Shown one piece after another: positions 8,295-16,600 of a stretch of DNA of 64,000 nucleotides. Origin of the DNA: RPQJ01 sp963823535 (GTDB lineage: Bacteria > Pseudomonadota > Gammaproteobacteria > Steroidobacterales > Steroidobacteraceae); contig CAWGLZ010000003.1 in assembly GCA_963823535.1 (NCBI GenBank), positions 248,001 to 312,000 on the forward strand. The letters are read 5' to 3'. The position numbers and the translations under genes were made by a program. How positions within the stretch are numbered: position 1 is the stretch's first letter; every line of letters begins with the position of its first letter. The notes under the pieces were generated by a model. That model worked only from the letters and a program-made list of their open reading frames with translations. It did no database searches and had not been told where the DNA came from.

Positions 8295-9065
8295 CTAGCG
8301 GGCTGCTTCGCTCGCGACGTCGCGGGCCAGCGCCTCGGCCTCCGGCCGGATGCCCTCCATGAGGGTCAGCCCGTTGTGGACGTTGACCATCCAGAAGCGC
8401 AACTCGGCGGTCAGCTCGGGCGATCGGCGATAGCCCTCGATGACCGCCGTGGCCTGCGCCTCGCTGATGGGCGAGGCGCAGTCCTTGAGCGTCTGCCGGG
8501 CATCGTTGGCCTCGTAACATTGGGACCAGATGTACTGCTGGACCGGCCAGGGCGTCATGCCACGCACGCTTTCGCGGTATTGCGGGATCAAGCCGAGCAC
8601 CTCGACGACCTGGCTTCCCGCACCGGCACCGTAGTGGGTTGCAATCCGCGCACGCAGTGCCTGGTTCCGGATCAGCAGCAGGTGGCCGCTCGAGCGGATC
8701 TCCTGGAACGTGACGTCCGGCTTGCGGTACGGCCAGACCTGGCTGGACTGGTAGTACGCCAGCAGCGTCTGCCACGCCGACCCCTCATGCAGTTGCCCGT
8801 CCTCGGCATAGGCCAGTGCCGCCGATCCGTAGTCGCGAACCTGCGACCAGAACGCGGATATCTCCCGCAGCTGCCCCGCGTCCAGCATCAGCTCGTCGTG
8901 CAGACGTCGCAGGTATTCATCGCCGCGCACCGAGTCCTTGCGGTCGTCGTTCCAGTTGCTGACCTGCAGGCCGATGAACACGCCGACGACGACGATCGCG
9001 ATCTCGATGATCACGGCCGTCCAGTCGTGTTCTCGGAGTTGCCTGGTGATCCTGCGCAGCAGCAT
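8295..9065 (-). CDS. Membrane-anchored protein of unknown function
   Basis: A 256-residue protein with a short basic N-terminus (MLLRRITRQLREHDW), one strong transmembrane helix at about residues 16-36 (AVIIEIAIVVVGVFIGLQV) and a long helical soluble part. The arrangement resembles the family often labelled DUF6090, in which a basic amphipathic start, one helix and the sequence VSNWND occur together. No catalytic motif is visible. The ATG at 9065 follows AAGGA at good spacing; upstream sequence in this frame is not protein-like. It is a single gene facing the marC remnant. Confidence 0.75.
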   Translation of the reverse strand: MLLRRITRQLREHDWTAVIIEIAIVVVGVFIGLQVSNWNDDRKDSVRGDEYLRRLHDELMLDAGQLREISAFWSQVRDYGSAALAYAEDGQLHEGSAWQTLLAYYQSSQVWPYRKPDVTFQEIRSSGHLLLIRNQALRARIATHYGAGAGSQVVEVLGLIPQYRESVRGMTPWPVQQYIWSQCYEANDARQTLKDCASPISEAQATAVIEGYRRSPELTAELRFWMVNVHNGLTLMEGIRPEAEALARDVASEAAR

Positions 9066-9514
9066 GCAGACATCCTTCGGTCGTGGAGCCACTTGGGAAG
9101 CCGGATTCTTGCACAGCACGTTGCGCTGCGCAGTCACGATGGCACCTCGCATATCGTAATGGAGCCGCTGGAGTCGCAGCAGCTGATCGCGTGACTGGCG
9201 GCGCCGCCGCATATGCCGGTCAGGACCGGTCGACGGCAGGCTCGAGCTCAGCAGAATGCCGGATACGCATACAAGGATCGCCCTGGACAGGTGGTTTGAA
9301 TCCTCTATCCGTGGGTTCGCAATCCGGTCACTTGTTGCGCATAGATTGTGGCGCCAATCACAACGGAGCTCAGGTTCATTGGATGCGCCTGCGACGGCCG
9401 TGGGTGCGAGGCGTCGACGTACTGTGCTTTTCGCCAATGGTCCCGGTGCCTGAATTGAATGTGGTCGCCGGGACGGGAGTCGTTGCAGCGGTGGCCGTGG
9501 TACGCTCCCGCGCT
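9066..9514. other. Intergenic stretch without a recognisable gene
   Basis: About 450 bases lie between two divergently placed genes. Reading frames cross it, but they are Arg/Ser-rich and show no domain. No clear promoter pair, hairpin or tRNA was found. Confidence 0.5.
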
Positions 9515-10123
9515 ATGAACAAGCCCAGATTGACGTATTTTGATGCTCCCGTGAGTCGAGGCGAGGAGTGTCGTCTTGCGCTGCACCTCACGGGCATCGA
9601 TTTTGAGGATGTTCGTATCAGCGGCACCGACTGGCCAGCGATGAAGGGCCAGACACCCTACGGTGGTCTGCCTGTTCTGGAGCTGCCGGGACATCCGGCC
9701 ATTGCGCATTCCAATGCCATCCTCGTGTTGATCGGTCGACGGCACGGATTGCACCCAACCGACGACTTCGAGGCGGCTCGCCACGAAGGAATGATGCAGC
9801 ACGTGGAAGATCTGCGGGCTGTTGTGTCGCCGACGATTCGCATGGGAGATTCCGAGAAGAAGGCGGCGCGCGAGGCGCTCGTGGCGGACTACCTGCCGGC
9901 GTGGGCAGGGGCGGCGGAGAGGAACATCCTCGGCCGTCCCTTCTTCAGTGGCGAGACGATCCAGGTGGTTGACCTCAAGCTGCACATGGCGGTGCGCTGG
10001 TTCATCGGCGGCAAGGTCGATCACATTCCGGCAACGATCTTTCGCGACTACCCAGGACTCGTCGGGGTCTACGAGGCGGTGCGCAGTCACCCTGGCGTGG
10101 TGGGCTGGTACGCGAGAAGCTGA
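9515..10123 (+). CDS. Glutathione S-transferase family protein
   Basis: A 202-residue cytosolic GST. Residues 1 to about 80 form the thioredoxin-like domain (PRLTYFDAPVSRGEECRLAL, GGLPVLELPG, AHSNAIL); the cis-Pro of LPVL and the S-N after it bind glutathione. The rest is the all-helical domain (LKLHMAVRWFIGG). The order resembles sigma/prostaglandin-synthase-like GSTs, where a Tyr near residue 8 acts; here Tyr8 is present in LTYFD. Its electrophilic substrate is unknown. The start at 9515 is the only Met that places the first strand correctly. It stands alone. Confidence 0.88.
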   Translation: MNKPRLTYFDAPVSRGEECRLALHLTGIDFEDVRISGTDWPAMKGQTPYGGLPVLELPGHPAIAHSNAILVLIGRRHGLHPTDDFEAARHEGMMQHVEDLRAVVSPTIRMGDSEKKAAREALVADYLPAWAGAAERNILGRPFFSGETIQVVDLKLHMAVRWFIGGKVDHIPATIFRDYPGLVGVYEAVRSHPGVVGWYARS

Positions 10124-10229
10124 GCGCGGGCGACCGGCGAACGAGGGCTGGCGCGATAGGGTGCTGCCTTTCAGGAATGCGGCGACCGCCGGTCCTGGCG
10201 GTGGACGAGGCAGTGAGACGGAACAGTCG

Positions 10230-10847
10230 CTAACGCGCGGACTGTGCTCGCGCGGTCAGGAGGAATACCGGGAAGGTCCGGCCATCCTCCCGGGCGACCT
10301 CGACGGCGGTCTCAAAGCGCACCGCTTCGAAGTCAGCCGCCTCCAGCTTGCGCCGAAGATCCTCGCGATCGAAGCCGGAGTGGAAGACCCCCGCCGTGTC
10401 CGGCGGATGGAAAGTGCCATCCTCGGCGTCCAGATCGGCGAGCGCGAGCTGGCCGCCGGGCTTCAGATGTTCGCGGAAAATGCGGAGCAGCTGGTCCGTG
10501 TCCTGCACGTGATGCAGTGCCATGGCGCTGACGATGGCATCGAACTGTTCCCCGAGCGGCTCCAACAGGATGTCCTGACAGCGCGGCTCTACCATGCCCC
10601 GAAGTTCCTTCTTCTCGGCGAGGGCTTCGAGCATCGAAGGCGACGTGTCGACGGCGATCACTTTCGCGACCAGGGGCGCGACGTGCGCAGCCAGCAGGCC
10701 GGTGCCGGCACCGAAGTCCATGACCCGCATGCCGTCGTTCCACTCCAGGCTTTCGCGCAGCAGCGGTCCAACCGAGGCGGAGATCTGCAACGGAACCGGA
10801 CGCGTGTCCCAGTCCCCGGACTTGTCCGCGAAATGATCATTCTGCAT
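10230..10847 (-). CDS. Class I SAM-dependent methyltransferase
   Basis: A 205-residue cytosolic methyltransferase. Motif I is VMDFGAGTGLLAAHV, the acidic residue that binds the ribose follows in AVDTSPSML, and AMALHHV and LKPGGQLALADL give motifs post II and III. This is the UbiE/Methyltransf_11 type with the small-molecule methyltransferase layout. The acceptor substrate cannot be deduced. The ATG at 10847 was chosen because the protein-like sequence begins MQNDHFADKSGDW. The start overlaps by 11 bases the end of the frameshifted gene upstream, so the two may share a transcript. Confidence 0.87.
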   Translation of the reverse strand: MQNDHFADKSGDWDTRPVPLQISASVGPLLRESLEWNDGMRVMDFGAGTGLLAAHVAPLVAKVIAVDTSPSMLEALAEKKELRGMVEPRCQDILLEPLGEQFDAIVSAMALHHVQDTDQLLRIFREHLKPGGQLALADLDAEDGTFHPPDTAGVFHSGFDREDLRRKLEAADFEAVRFETAVEVAREDGRTFPVFLLTARAQSAR

Positions 10848-11485
10848 GGGTGCCAAATTGGCTTTCCGGGTTATCCCGGAACGAATCGATGAACAGCCTG
10901 CGCAGGGCAAGCCAGCCGCCGGGCTGCCCGCAGGTAAAGTTCGCGGCGCCGCTGTACTTCTTCCCAGCGACGCTGACAAAGAACTTCACGCCACCGATGA
11001 GCCCGAGGTCGTCGGATCCGGGCGGGCTGTAGAAATTGACTGTCGCGTCGCCACAACGTGCCGATCCAACCACCGGCATCACCTGGCGCCAGATCTCCTC
11101 CATGGTGTCGGCGTTCGAATCCGGCCTGGTGCCGAAACTGGCCGACAGACCCGGCGCTCCGTTCGGGCAGGCCGTGTCGCAGGACGCCGGCGTGACCACG
11201 GCGCTGACGAGCGCCCTCCTCGGTGCGCGCCTCGCTGTCGGCCGGGAACAGCACGATGCGGCCGTCCAGCGGGAAGGAGTGCACTTCGATGTTGAAGCCG
11301 GTGCCGTCTTGGTGCGGGAAGGCGAAGCCGATTCTCGTCCAGGCTCGGGCTTTCTTGCCGTTCTCGCCGTCGAACTTGCGGACGGAGCAGGCGTAGAAGC
11401 GCGGGATGGATGCGCCGCATGAATTCGTTGCGGGAATGTGCAGAAACACGAGGCCGGACCTCCCGGTACCTGCCCCGGTGGACAC
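10837..11485 (-). pseudogene. Hypothetical gene split between two frames
   Basis: Two overlapping frames each hold protein-like sequence over half their length. From 11485 the first reads YACSVRKFDGENGKKARAW and HSFPLDGRIVLFPADSEA, which resembles a small widespread protein type with the pattern RIGFAFPHQDGTGFNI. The second frame becomes protein-like from about 11220 to 10837 (EEIWRQVMPVVGSARCGDA, GGVKFFVSVAGKKYSGAAN). The simplest reading is one protein of about 215 residues interrupted by a frameshift near 11215-11230. It could also be two small overlapping genes. No function is recognised. Confidence 0.5.
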
Positions 11486-11521
11486 GCCGTGAACCCATAG
11501 ATATGCACGGCCGCCAGGCGA

Positions 11522-11722
11522 TCAGCGGCGCAGAAGCCAGAGGATCAGACTCAGCACGATGCTCAGGATGATCATCGTGGTGAACGGGGCGAACAGCTTG
11601 AAGCCGGGTCGGTCGATCACGAGGTCGCCGGGGAGGCGGCCGAGCCCGAGTTTTGAGATCCAGGGCCAGAGCAGACCCACGAGCGCAATCAGGACGCCGA
11701 TGGTGATGAGCAGGCGTTGCAT
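11522..11722 (-). CDS. DUF2905 small membrane protein
   Basis: A 66-residue protein with two transmembrane helices at about residues 3-20 and 47-63. Between them is the family signature LGRLPGDLVIDRPGFKLFAP, with a GDL-I-PG core seen in DUF2905 proteins. Function is unknown. The ATG at 11722 is the only plausible start. It is 16 bases downstream of brnA on the same strand and might be read from the same transcript. Confidence 0.88.
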   Translation of the reverse strand: MQRLLITIGVLIALVGLLWPWISKLGLGRLPGDLVIDRPGFKLFAPFTTMIILSIVLSLILWLLRR

Positions 11723-11738
11723 GCGTGGACGTCGGCTG

Positions 11739-12011
11739 TCAGCGGCGCTTGGCTTCCAGCTTTTCCTGCAGCCAGAGCTTGATCAGGGACTGGTACGGGA
11801 CGTCACGCGAGTTGGCCGCCAGGCGAATGCTGTCGAGCAGGTGTTTCGGCAGGCGCAGCGAGATAGTTTCCGTCGACGGCTTCAGGTTGCGCAACCGGAC
11901 CGGCTGTGCGCCCGTCCAGTCGAGATAGTCGCTGCTGTCGTGGGTCGCCCAGAAGCGCCGCTCGGCATCCTCCGACTTGAACTCAGGGATTTTCTTTGGC
12001 TTTCGCGTCAT
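11739..12011 (-). CDS. brnA: BrnA-type antitoxin (ribbon-helix-helix)
   Basis: A 90-residue antitoxin. The N-terminal half (KKIPEFKSEDAERRFWATHDSSDYLDW) is the toxin-wrapping region common to BrnA and CopG-like antitoxins. The C-terminal half (TISLRLPKHLLDSIRLAAN, then YQSLIKLWLQEKL) is the ribbon-helix-helix that binds the operator. The gene overlaps the end of brnT by 29 bases, which is the normal brnT-brnA order and suggests translational coupling. The complex probably represses its own promoter at 12298-12318. Confidence 0.88.
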   Translation of the reverse strand: MTRKPKKIPEFKSEDAERRFWATHDSSDYLDWTGAQPVRLRNLKPSTETISLRLPKHLLDSIRLAANSRDVPYQSLIKLWLQEKLEAKRR

Positions 12012-12294
12012 AGATGGCTCGCTCCTTTCGATGCATGTCCCGCGCCGAGATCACCCGGATGCGGCTACCGGTGTCCCGCAGCGTGAACGTGACGTGCAGT
12101 CGGCGATCGTCCTGAGTCACGCCGAGCGCGTCATATCTCGCTTCCCTGCCGCTGTGTCTCGAGTCCTCCAGGACCAACAGCGGGTGTGAGAAGAACACCT
12201 GTTCGGCTTCGCTGTCGGACACATCGTGCTTCAGGTTCTTGCCGCGGTTACCCGCGTCCCACTCGAAGCCGACGAGACGGTCCAGGTCAAGCAC
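11983..12294 (-). CDS. brnT: BrnT-type ribonuclease toxin
   Basis: A 103-residue toxin of the BrnT/RelE fold that halts growth by cutting RNA when antitoxin is lost. Family signatures are GFEWDAGNRGKNLKHDVSD at the start, EDSRHSGREARYDALG in the middle, and TLRDTGSRIRVISAR with RKER near the end. The start codon is GTG at 12294. No ribosome site precedes it and the putative operator lies only 3 bases upstream, so the transcript may be leaderless. It forms a type II module with the overlapping brnA gene. Confidence 0.88.
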   Translation of the reverse strand: MLDLDRLVGFEWDAGNRGKNLKHDVSDSEAEQVFFSHPLLVLEDSRHSGREARYDALGVTQDDRRLHVTFTLRDTGSRIRVISARDMHRKERAIYDAKAKENP

Positions 12295-12297
12295 GTA

Positions 12298-12318
12298 TGT
12301 ATATTACCATCATATACA
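12298..12318 (-). promoter_or_regulatory. Inverted repeat upstream of brnT, likely antitoxin operator
   Basis: TGTATAT and ATATACA form a perfect 7-bp inverted repeat with a 7-base spacer, in an AT-rich island of otherwise GC-rich DNA. It ends 3 bases before the brnT GTG. BrnA-type antitoxins repress their own operon through such palindromes; the assignment here is by position and symmetry. Confidence 0.6.
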
Positions 12319-12507
12319 ATGATCGTGTCCAGAGCACGGTCCGGACTGCGGTGCACGAGTCCGATGGCTGCGAATGGAACGGGAGATCCCGGTCGGAGCC
12401 GGGATCGGTGGTCGCGGCGTTGAGACGGGTTTCACAGGAGGCCGCGTTCGGCGAAGCTGACGATCACGTCGCCGGTGACGACGAAATGGTCGAGCACGCG
12501 GAAGCAG

Positions 12508-13626
12508 TCAACGCACGAGTTGTTCGGCGAGGCGGTGGGCGTGGTCGCGGGCGGGGTCGTCGGGGAAGCGATGATCGAAATCGTGGAGCAACGCGCGGGC
12601 CGTGGGGCGCTCGCCGCCGTCGCGTGCGAGTTCGGCAAGCTTGAGGAGATGTTCGCTCGCAAGCGGCCGGAACTCGGGGTCTGCCCGCAGTCGGGCGCGG
12701 ACGACGCGGAGTGCTTCGCCGTTGCGCTGCGCCGCGAGCAGCAGCGGTAGCAGCGCCTGTGCGACGCGGTTGGCGAGTCGAAGGTTGGGCCAGGTGGCGA
12801 CGCGCTCGAGGATCCAAGCGTACTCGATCATCGGTGTGGGGCTCCGGGCGGCGTGCTGCTCGATCGTCTGCCACGCGGTCTGCTGCCGGCCGGCGCGAAA
12901 CTCGGCGAACACCTGATCGACCAGTAAGTCCCGCTCGCGGTCGCGATCCCGGTCGTCACGGTGCTGCCGTCGCTCGGGGGAATACTCGGGTTCGAAACCG
13001 ACCTCGTAGCGGCGCCCGTGGAGCACGCCGCCCAGCACCGAGAACATCGCGAGCCAGAGCAGCATCAGCAGCGCGATGCGGAGCAGAAAGGCGAACTCGT
13101 CGCCTTCGAGCACGATGGTGCGTCCGAGCAGTCCAGCGCCGACGGCGACGCCGACGACCAGGACGTAGCCCCATCCGAGTCGGACGGTCATCGCGGCGAT
13201 TGCGAGTGGGTTCAGCGCCCGGGCGAAGGAGCCGGTGACGGTGTGGGTGGCGATGATGGCGGGCAGTGCCACGAGTCCAAGCAGGCGGATCACGGTCAGT
13301 ACCCCGGAACCGACGAGTTCGCCGATCGTACCGGTGCCGAAATAGAACACCACCGCAGCCAGCGCATAGGCCAGTGGCCGCATCTCGCCGAGCGGGTTCG
13401 CCGCCTCGACCGTCAGGACCGGCGCGCCCGGTCGGCCTTCCGCCGCGTGATCGAGCAGCAGAAAGGCGTATTTAAAGAACCAGGAGCCGATGATCAGAAC
13501 GATGACCACGCCGAGGGGCAGTGTGTTGAAGCCGAGCGACAGCAGCAGCGAGAAGATGCCGACGAGCAGCAAGGGTGCCGTGTGCAATGGCAGGAGCAGG
13601 GAACGGAATACTGTGCGGGCATCCAT
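12508..13626 (-). CDS. Polytopic membrane protein with a soluble helical tail, unknown function
   Basis: A 372-residue protein. The first 210 residues hold about six hydrophobic helices and resemble DUF4013-type membrane proteins (MDARTVFRSLLLPLHTAPLL, SWFFKYAFLLLDHAAEG). After a charged stretch (HRDDRDRDRERD), residues 225-372 are helical and cytoplasmic, with repeat-like pairs such as LANRVAQALLPLLLAAQRNG and HLLKLAELARDGGE that could be TPR-like. No catalytic residues stand out. The ATG at 13626 begins the protein-like sequence. It is a single gene with no informative neighbours. Confidence 0.75.
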   Translation of the reverse strand: MDARTVFRSLLLPLHTAPLLLVGIFSLLLSLGFNTLPLGVVIVLIIGSWFFKYAFLLLDHAAEGRPGAPVLTVEAANPLGEMRPLAYALAAVVFYFGTGTIGELVGSGVLTVIRLLGLVALPAIIATHTVTGSFARALNPLAIAAMTVRLGWGYVLVVGVAVGAGLLGRTIVLEGDEFAFLLRIALLMLLWLAMFSVLGGVLHGRRYEVGFEPEYSPERRQHRDDRDRDRERDLLVDQVFAEFRAGRQQTAWQTIEQHAARSPTPMIEYAWILERVATWPNLRLANRVAQALLPLLLAAQRNGEALRVVRARLRADPEFRPLASEHLLKLAELARDGGERPTARALLHDFDHRFPDDPARDHAHRLAEQLVR

Positions 13627-13950
13627 GGCGCGGAATGATAGCGGGTGGGCTCATCGGGTGAGCCTGGGCGATGTTTACGATTGATGCGGCTCAGGGTTTG
13701 CCGAAGTTGGGCCGGTCGCGAGCCTGAAGTGTGAAACGTGTCGCGATCGGCTGGTCGATAGCTGGTTGTGCTGAGCGCGGAGTCGGCGGGGTAGACGCTC
13801 GCTTCGCGAGCTCGCGGCCAGGGTCGCGAAGGTGGAGATCCTATTGTCGCGGCTTGCCGCTGTCATCTATCGGGTTGTAATGCGCCTCCTTGCCGCCTCG
13901 AGCCAGCTTCGCGGGGCTGGGGGTTGTTGATCTGGAGATTGACGAGCGAT
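13627..13950. other. Intergenic stretch with one small hairpin
   Basis: No gene is supported here. A perfect 6-bp stem with a 3-base loop (GCTCGC-TTC-GCGAGC) lies at 13797-13811, without a U-run. Its role is unknown. Confidence 0.4.
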
Positions 13951-14379
13951 ATGCAGCAGGACGCAGATGTGAAGAGAGAACATCCGAAGCCGCAGGACAT
14001 CGACGCGCTAGTCGCGTTTCTGCCGCGACTTTTGGCGGACGGTATTGCTCCGATTCGGGACTGGGGTGGCGGGGAGACGGATGCCATTGGTGCCTACGTC
14101 ATGCCGTGGCCGGAGTACGAAGAGGTCGTGACCGAGTTCTTCCGGGCGGCGGGCCAGGACTGCCGGATGGATTTCGACTACGTGCCGGAAGAGGCGGGAC
14201 GTATGCTCGAGGACCACGCGCTGGTGCGGCAGGCAAGTCTCGGCGAGGTCAAGACGATGCTCACGTACTGCGTGCGGGATGAGCGGTTCTGTGACGGGCA
14301 CTGGGGCGCCATGATCGAGCGCGGTAACGTGCCGCGGCTGCTCGAGCGGCTGGCGGAGATCAGAGCCGAGCAGGACTGA
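13951..14379 (+). CDS. DUF6508 family protein, complete copy
   Basis: A 142-residue soluble protein of unknown function. Its conserved core reads DIDALVAFLPRLLADGIAP, then WGGGETDA, YVMPWPEYEE and YCVRDERFCDGHWGAMIE. These match the family often labelled DUF6508, whose members have a similar size and end in a GHW-containing helix. The ATG at 13951 precedes a charged leader (MQQDADVKREHPKPQ). A TTG 27 bases upstream is possible. A second, N-terminally shortened copy lies inverted at 20879-21229. Confidence 0.75.
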   Translation: MQQDADVKREHPKPQDIDALVAFLPRLLADGIAPIRDWGGGETDAIGAYVMPWPEYEEVVTEFFRAAGQDCRMDFDYVPEEAGRMLEDHALVRQASLGEVKTMLTYCVRDERFCDGHWGAMIERGNVPRLLERLAEIRAEQD

Positions 14380-14397
14380 CGGATCGATTTGGGGACG
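13992..14397 (+). repeat. Inverted duplication, copy 1
   Basis: These 406 bases match, in inverted orientation, 20863-21268. Similarity starts within codons for QDID and continues about 18 bases past the stop codon (GACGGATCGATTTGGGGACG against GACGGATTGATGGGGACG). The copies have diverged at scattered codon positions, so this is an old duplication rather than a recent assembly artefact. Confidence 0.7.
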
Positions 14398-14534
14398 CCC
14401 GCAAGGTGGGCTCGACGGCGGAGCCGTCCTGAAGGGGTTGGGCAGGGCGATCCCGGGGCGGAGGGGGGCGCGACTCTCGGTCTCTCGCAGCCTAAAGGCC
14501 GCGTAGGATCGGCGTACCAGTGACCGCCGCGCGA

Positions 14535-15071
14535 TCAGGGGCCCGTCGTGTAACCTCGAGACCCCATGCAGACCGAAAAGGCCTGCTTCGAGGCGGCATC
14601 GGCCGACTGCTGGGCCGCGGCCGACTGTTGCTGCGCCTCCGCCGGCTCGGCCTTCCGCTGCTGACGGCGATCCTGACGCTGGTTCGCGCCACCCACGACG
14701 GCACCGGCAACGGCGGCGTCTTGGGCCTGGTTCTGCCGGTATTCCTGCTGCACGTCGCTGTCGAGTTTGTCGTAGTTGTCGTATTGATTGCCCCGAACCT
14801 GTGCAGCGGCGGCGCCCGCCGCCGCACCGGCGGCCGCACCACGAACGCGTCCGCCGGACGGAGCCGACGCTGTCGACGAAGTCTGGGTCTGACTGGCCGA
14901 GGCCAGCGCCTGATCGTAGGCCGTCTTTGCCTGCGCCTGGCAAGCGGCGGTATCAGCCTGAATCTGCTCCGGCGTCTGTCCCTGTGTCGGGATGACGGTC
15001 TGCGCGCTGGCCTCAACTGCAACGGTGATGATGGCCACCGCGCAGGCGGAAGTGAGAATCCTGGTTAGCAA
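14535..15071 (-). CDS. Exported Gly/Ala/Gln-rich protein of unknown function
   Basis: A 178-residue exported protein. A signal peptide (MLTRILTSACAVAIITVAVEASAQ) is followed by a Gln/Ala-rich segment with one Cys, a glycine-zipper-like run (RGAAAGAAAGAAAAQ), a Gln/Arg-rich stretch and a conserved-looking end, AFSVCMGSRGYTTGP. That last pattern occurs in many small proteobacterial envelope proteins with paired Cys. The start is TTG at 15071: GGAG lies 9 bases upstream and no ATG gives a full signal peptide. Role unknown; envelope structure or stress is a guess. Confidence 0.72.
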   Translation of the reverse strand: MLTRILTSACAVAIITVAVEASAQTVIPTQGQTPEQIQADTAACQAQAKTAYDQALASASQTQTSSTASAPSGGRVRGAAAGAAAGAAAAQVRGNQYDNYDKLDSDVQQEYRQNQAQDAAVAGAVVGGANQRQDRRQQRKAEPAEAQQQSAAAQQSADAASKQAFSVCMGSRGYTTGP

Positions 15072-15437
15072 TTTGGTGAACTCCTGATGTTCGGCCGAAG
15101 CGCTCGCACCTGCGACGGCGGGACCGGCGCATGGTCGCGCTTCTGCTCGCAGTATAGGGCTACCCGACTCCAGGCGGCGTATGGGGCCTCCAATTCGGCA
15201 TACGGTTCAGTGACTTGCGGTTTCATGCGGCAAGTGCAGACTGGCGGTCGAATGGCCGCGATCGGCCATGAAAAGATGTTGCTCGGCCTGCTCTAAATCT
15301 GACGATTGCAGTCATCTGCGGAAGGAACGGCGCAGCTCGCCATCAGCGGCGGCCCTACTCCAGTCGATCGTCGCCGGCGGTTCGCTCAGGCCTGCGGCGC
15401 GAGGCAGGCGCCTCGCGCCGCTCGGCGTCCGTCTCGC
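15072..15437. other. Intergenic stretch
   Basis: About 370 bases lie between a leftward gene and the 3' end of the ScyD/ScyE-like gene. Apart from the hairpin at 15394-15421, no gene, tRNA or repeat was found. Confidence 0.45.
15394..15421 (-). terminator. Hairpin downstream of the ScyD/ScyE-like gene
   Basis: An 11-bp perfect stem (15394-15404 with 15411-15421) with loop CAGGCG lies 17 bases after the stop of the leftward gene ending at 15438. There is no U-run, so it may act as a 3' stability hairpin or a weak terminator. Confidence 0.5.
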
Positions 15438-16571
15438 TTACGGAACGATACGCAGCACGCTGCCGTCACCGCCGGTGGGCGAGAACGAGACTCCCTGGTT
15501 CGACGTATACAGGGCACCGTCCGGGCCCTTCACGAGTCCGTTCGGCAGACTCGCGAACCCCGTCAGTACCTCCCTGCGCTCGCCCGTCCTTGGATCGAAC
15601 GTGACGAGGTTCGCGCTGTCGGTCGTCCATGGGTAGTCGTAGGGGAAGATCTCGACGCCGTACAACCGGTTGCCGTGCCACGCCAGGCCGACGATCGGGT
15701 TGAGGGACTGGAACGGCAGCGAGTAGCCCGTGAAGCCTTTGTCGAACTGCGCGAGTTCCGCCGGCCCGCCGTCCTCGCCGAAGGTGCCGACGTAGAAGTC
15801 GTTGCCGCGCCGGGTCGCCACGATCGGGTTGTGCTCGGCCTCGTCGATCGACATGTCATACATCTTCTCGATCGTGCCGTTGCGCGGATCAACGCGGAGC
15901 AACATGCCGCGATTGGTCTCGACTACATACAGGTACCGGCCTGCCGCGAACATCGAATGGAACACGCCGTCGGGTTCGAGGTCGGTGGTCTCCGGGTTCG
16001 TGTCCTTGATGAAATAGGGTGGATTCTTCTCCAGCCACGCGTTCAGGTTGGCGACGTTCTCCGTGGAACCGTCGGGATTGACCCGCAGGATCGCGGGGAG
16101 GTCTTCGGGCAGCGCGTGCGAGCAGCCGCCCAATTCAATCAGTACATAGAGCGTGCCGCCGATGAACGCCACGTCGGTCGGCCCGAAGTTGGTCAGGGTG
16201 TTGTCGGTCACGCTCGGCAGGCCGTCGGCAACCGTTTCCATGGTGCCGTCGGCCAGCACGCGGATCACCCGTCCGCTGTAGCCGGCCGTAAAGGGGCTGA
16301 AGATGTTGACGTCGACGGGGCAACTGGGGTCGATGTCGGCCGGCGTCTGCCCGCCGCCGACACCGGCCTCCGCCACGTACAGGTGACCGTCGGGACCGAA
16401 GACGAGGCCGCGAGGGTTGGTGAGGCCCGTCGCGTACGTCGTCACGGTCGGCCCGGCGGCCGCGCGTGCTCTGCCGTCGGGTCGTGCGGGCGTGTCCGCG
16501 TGGAGGACGCCGATGCCTGCGCAGGCGATCCCGGCGAACGCGGTTGCGGTGAAACGAGTAAAGTGATTCAT
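15438..16571 (-). CDS. ScyD/ScyE-family exported beta-propeller protein
   Basis: A 377-residue exported protein. A signal peptide ends near ADTPARPDG. The mature part repeats NHL-like blades: NPRGLVFGPDGHLYVAEAG, YSGRVIRVLADG, PAILRVNPDGS and LPNGLVKGPDGALYTSNQG. This matches the family named for cyanobacterial ScyD/ScyE of the scytonemin cluster, but most members are unrelated to scytonemin and have no known ligand. The ATG at 16571 follows AGGAG at good spacing. It lies 29 bases after the sterol-desaturase gene on the same strand, so the two probably form an operon. Confidence 0.82.
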   Translation of the reverse strand: MNHFTRFTATAFAGIACAGIGVLHADTPARPDGRARAAAGPTVTTYATGLTNPRGLVFGPDGHLYVAEAGVGGGQTPADIDPSCPVDVNIFSPFTAGYSGRVIRVLADGTMETVADGLPSVTDNTLTNFGPTDVAFIGGTLYVLIELGGCSHALPEDLPAILRVNPDGSTENVANLNAWLEKNPPYFIKDTNPETTDLEPDGVFHSMFAAGRYLYVVETNRGMLLRVDPRNGTIEKMYDMSIDEAEHNPIVATRRGNDFYVGTFGEDGGPAELAQFDKGFTGYSLPFQSLNPIVGLAWHGNRLYGVEIFPYDYPWTTDSANLVTFDPRTGERREVLTGFASLPNGLVKGPDGALYTSNQGVSFSPTGGDGSVLRIVP

Positions 16572-16600
16572 GACTTAGTGTCTCCTGGTTCCTGCGTTGT

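Noticed and set aside
9285..9330. GGTTTGAATCC and GGGTTCGCAATCC resembling a tRNA T-arm or att site
   Set aside because: Flanking bases do not form T-stem, anticodon or acceptor pairs, and no partner copy was found.
11522..11722. The DUF2905 gene considered as a third part of the BrnT/BrnA module
   Set aside because: The gap of 16 bases allows cotranscription, but DUF2905 proteins occur widely without toxin genes, so a functional link is not supported.
12432..12662. Minus-strand frame near the end of the 372-residue membrane protein gene
   Set aside because: It overlaps the well-supported membrane protein in another frame and its Ser/Thr/Pro-rich sequence looks like a shadow.
13797..13811. 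Small GCTCGC/GCGAGC hairpin as a terminator
   Set aside because: It has no U-run and does not lie at the 3' end of any gene, so no role is assigned.
14008..14943. Minus-strand frame of about 310 codons spanning the DUF6508 gene and its downstream gap
   Set aside because: It is antisense to the recognised gene, and the same kind of mirror frame appears opposite the second DUF6508 copy, as expected for a shadow.
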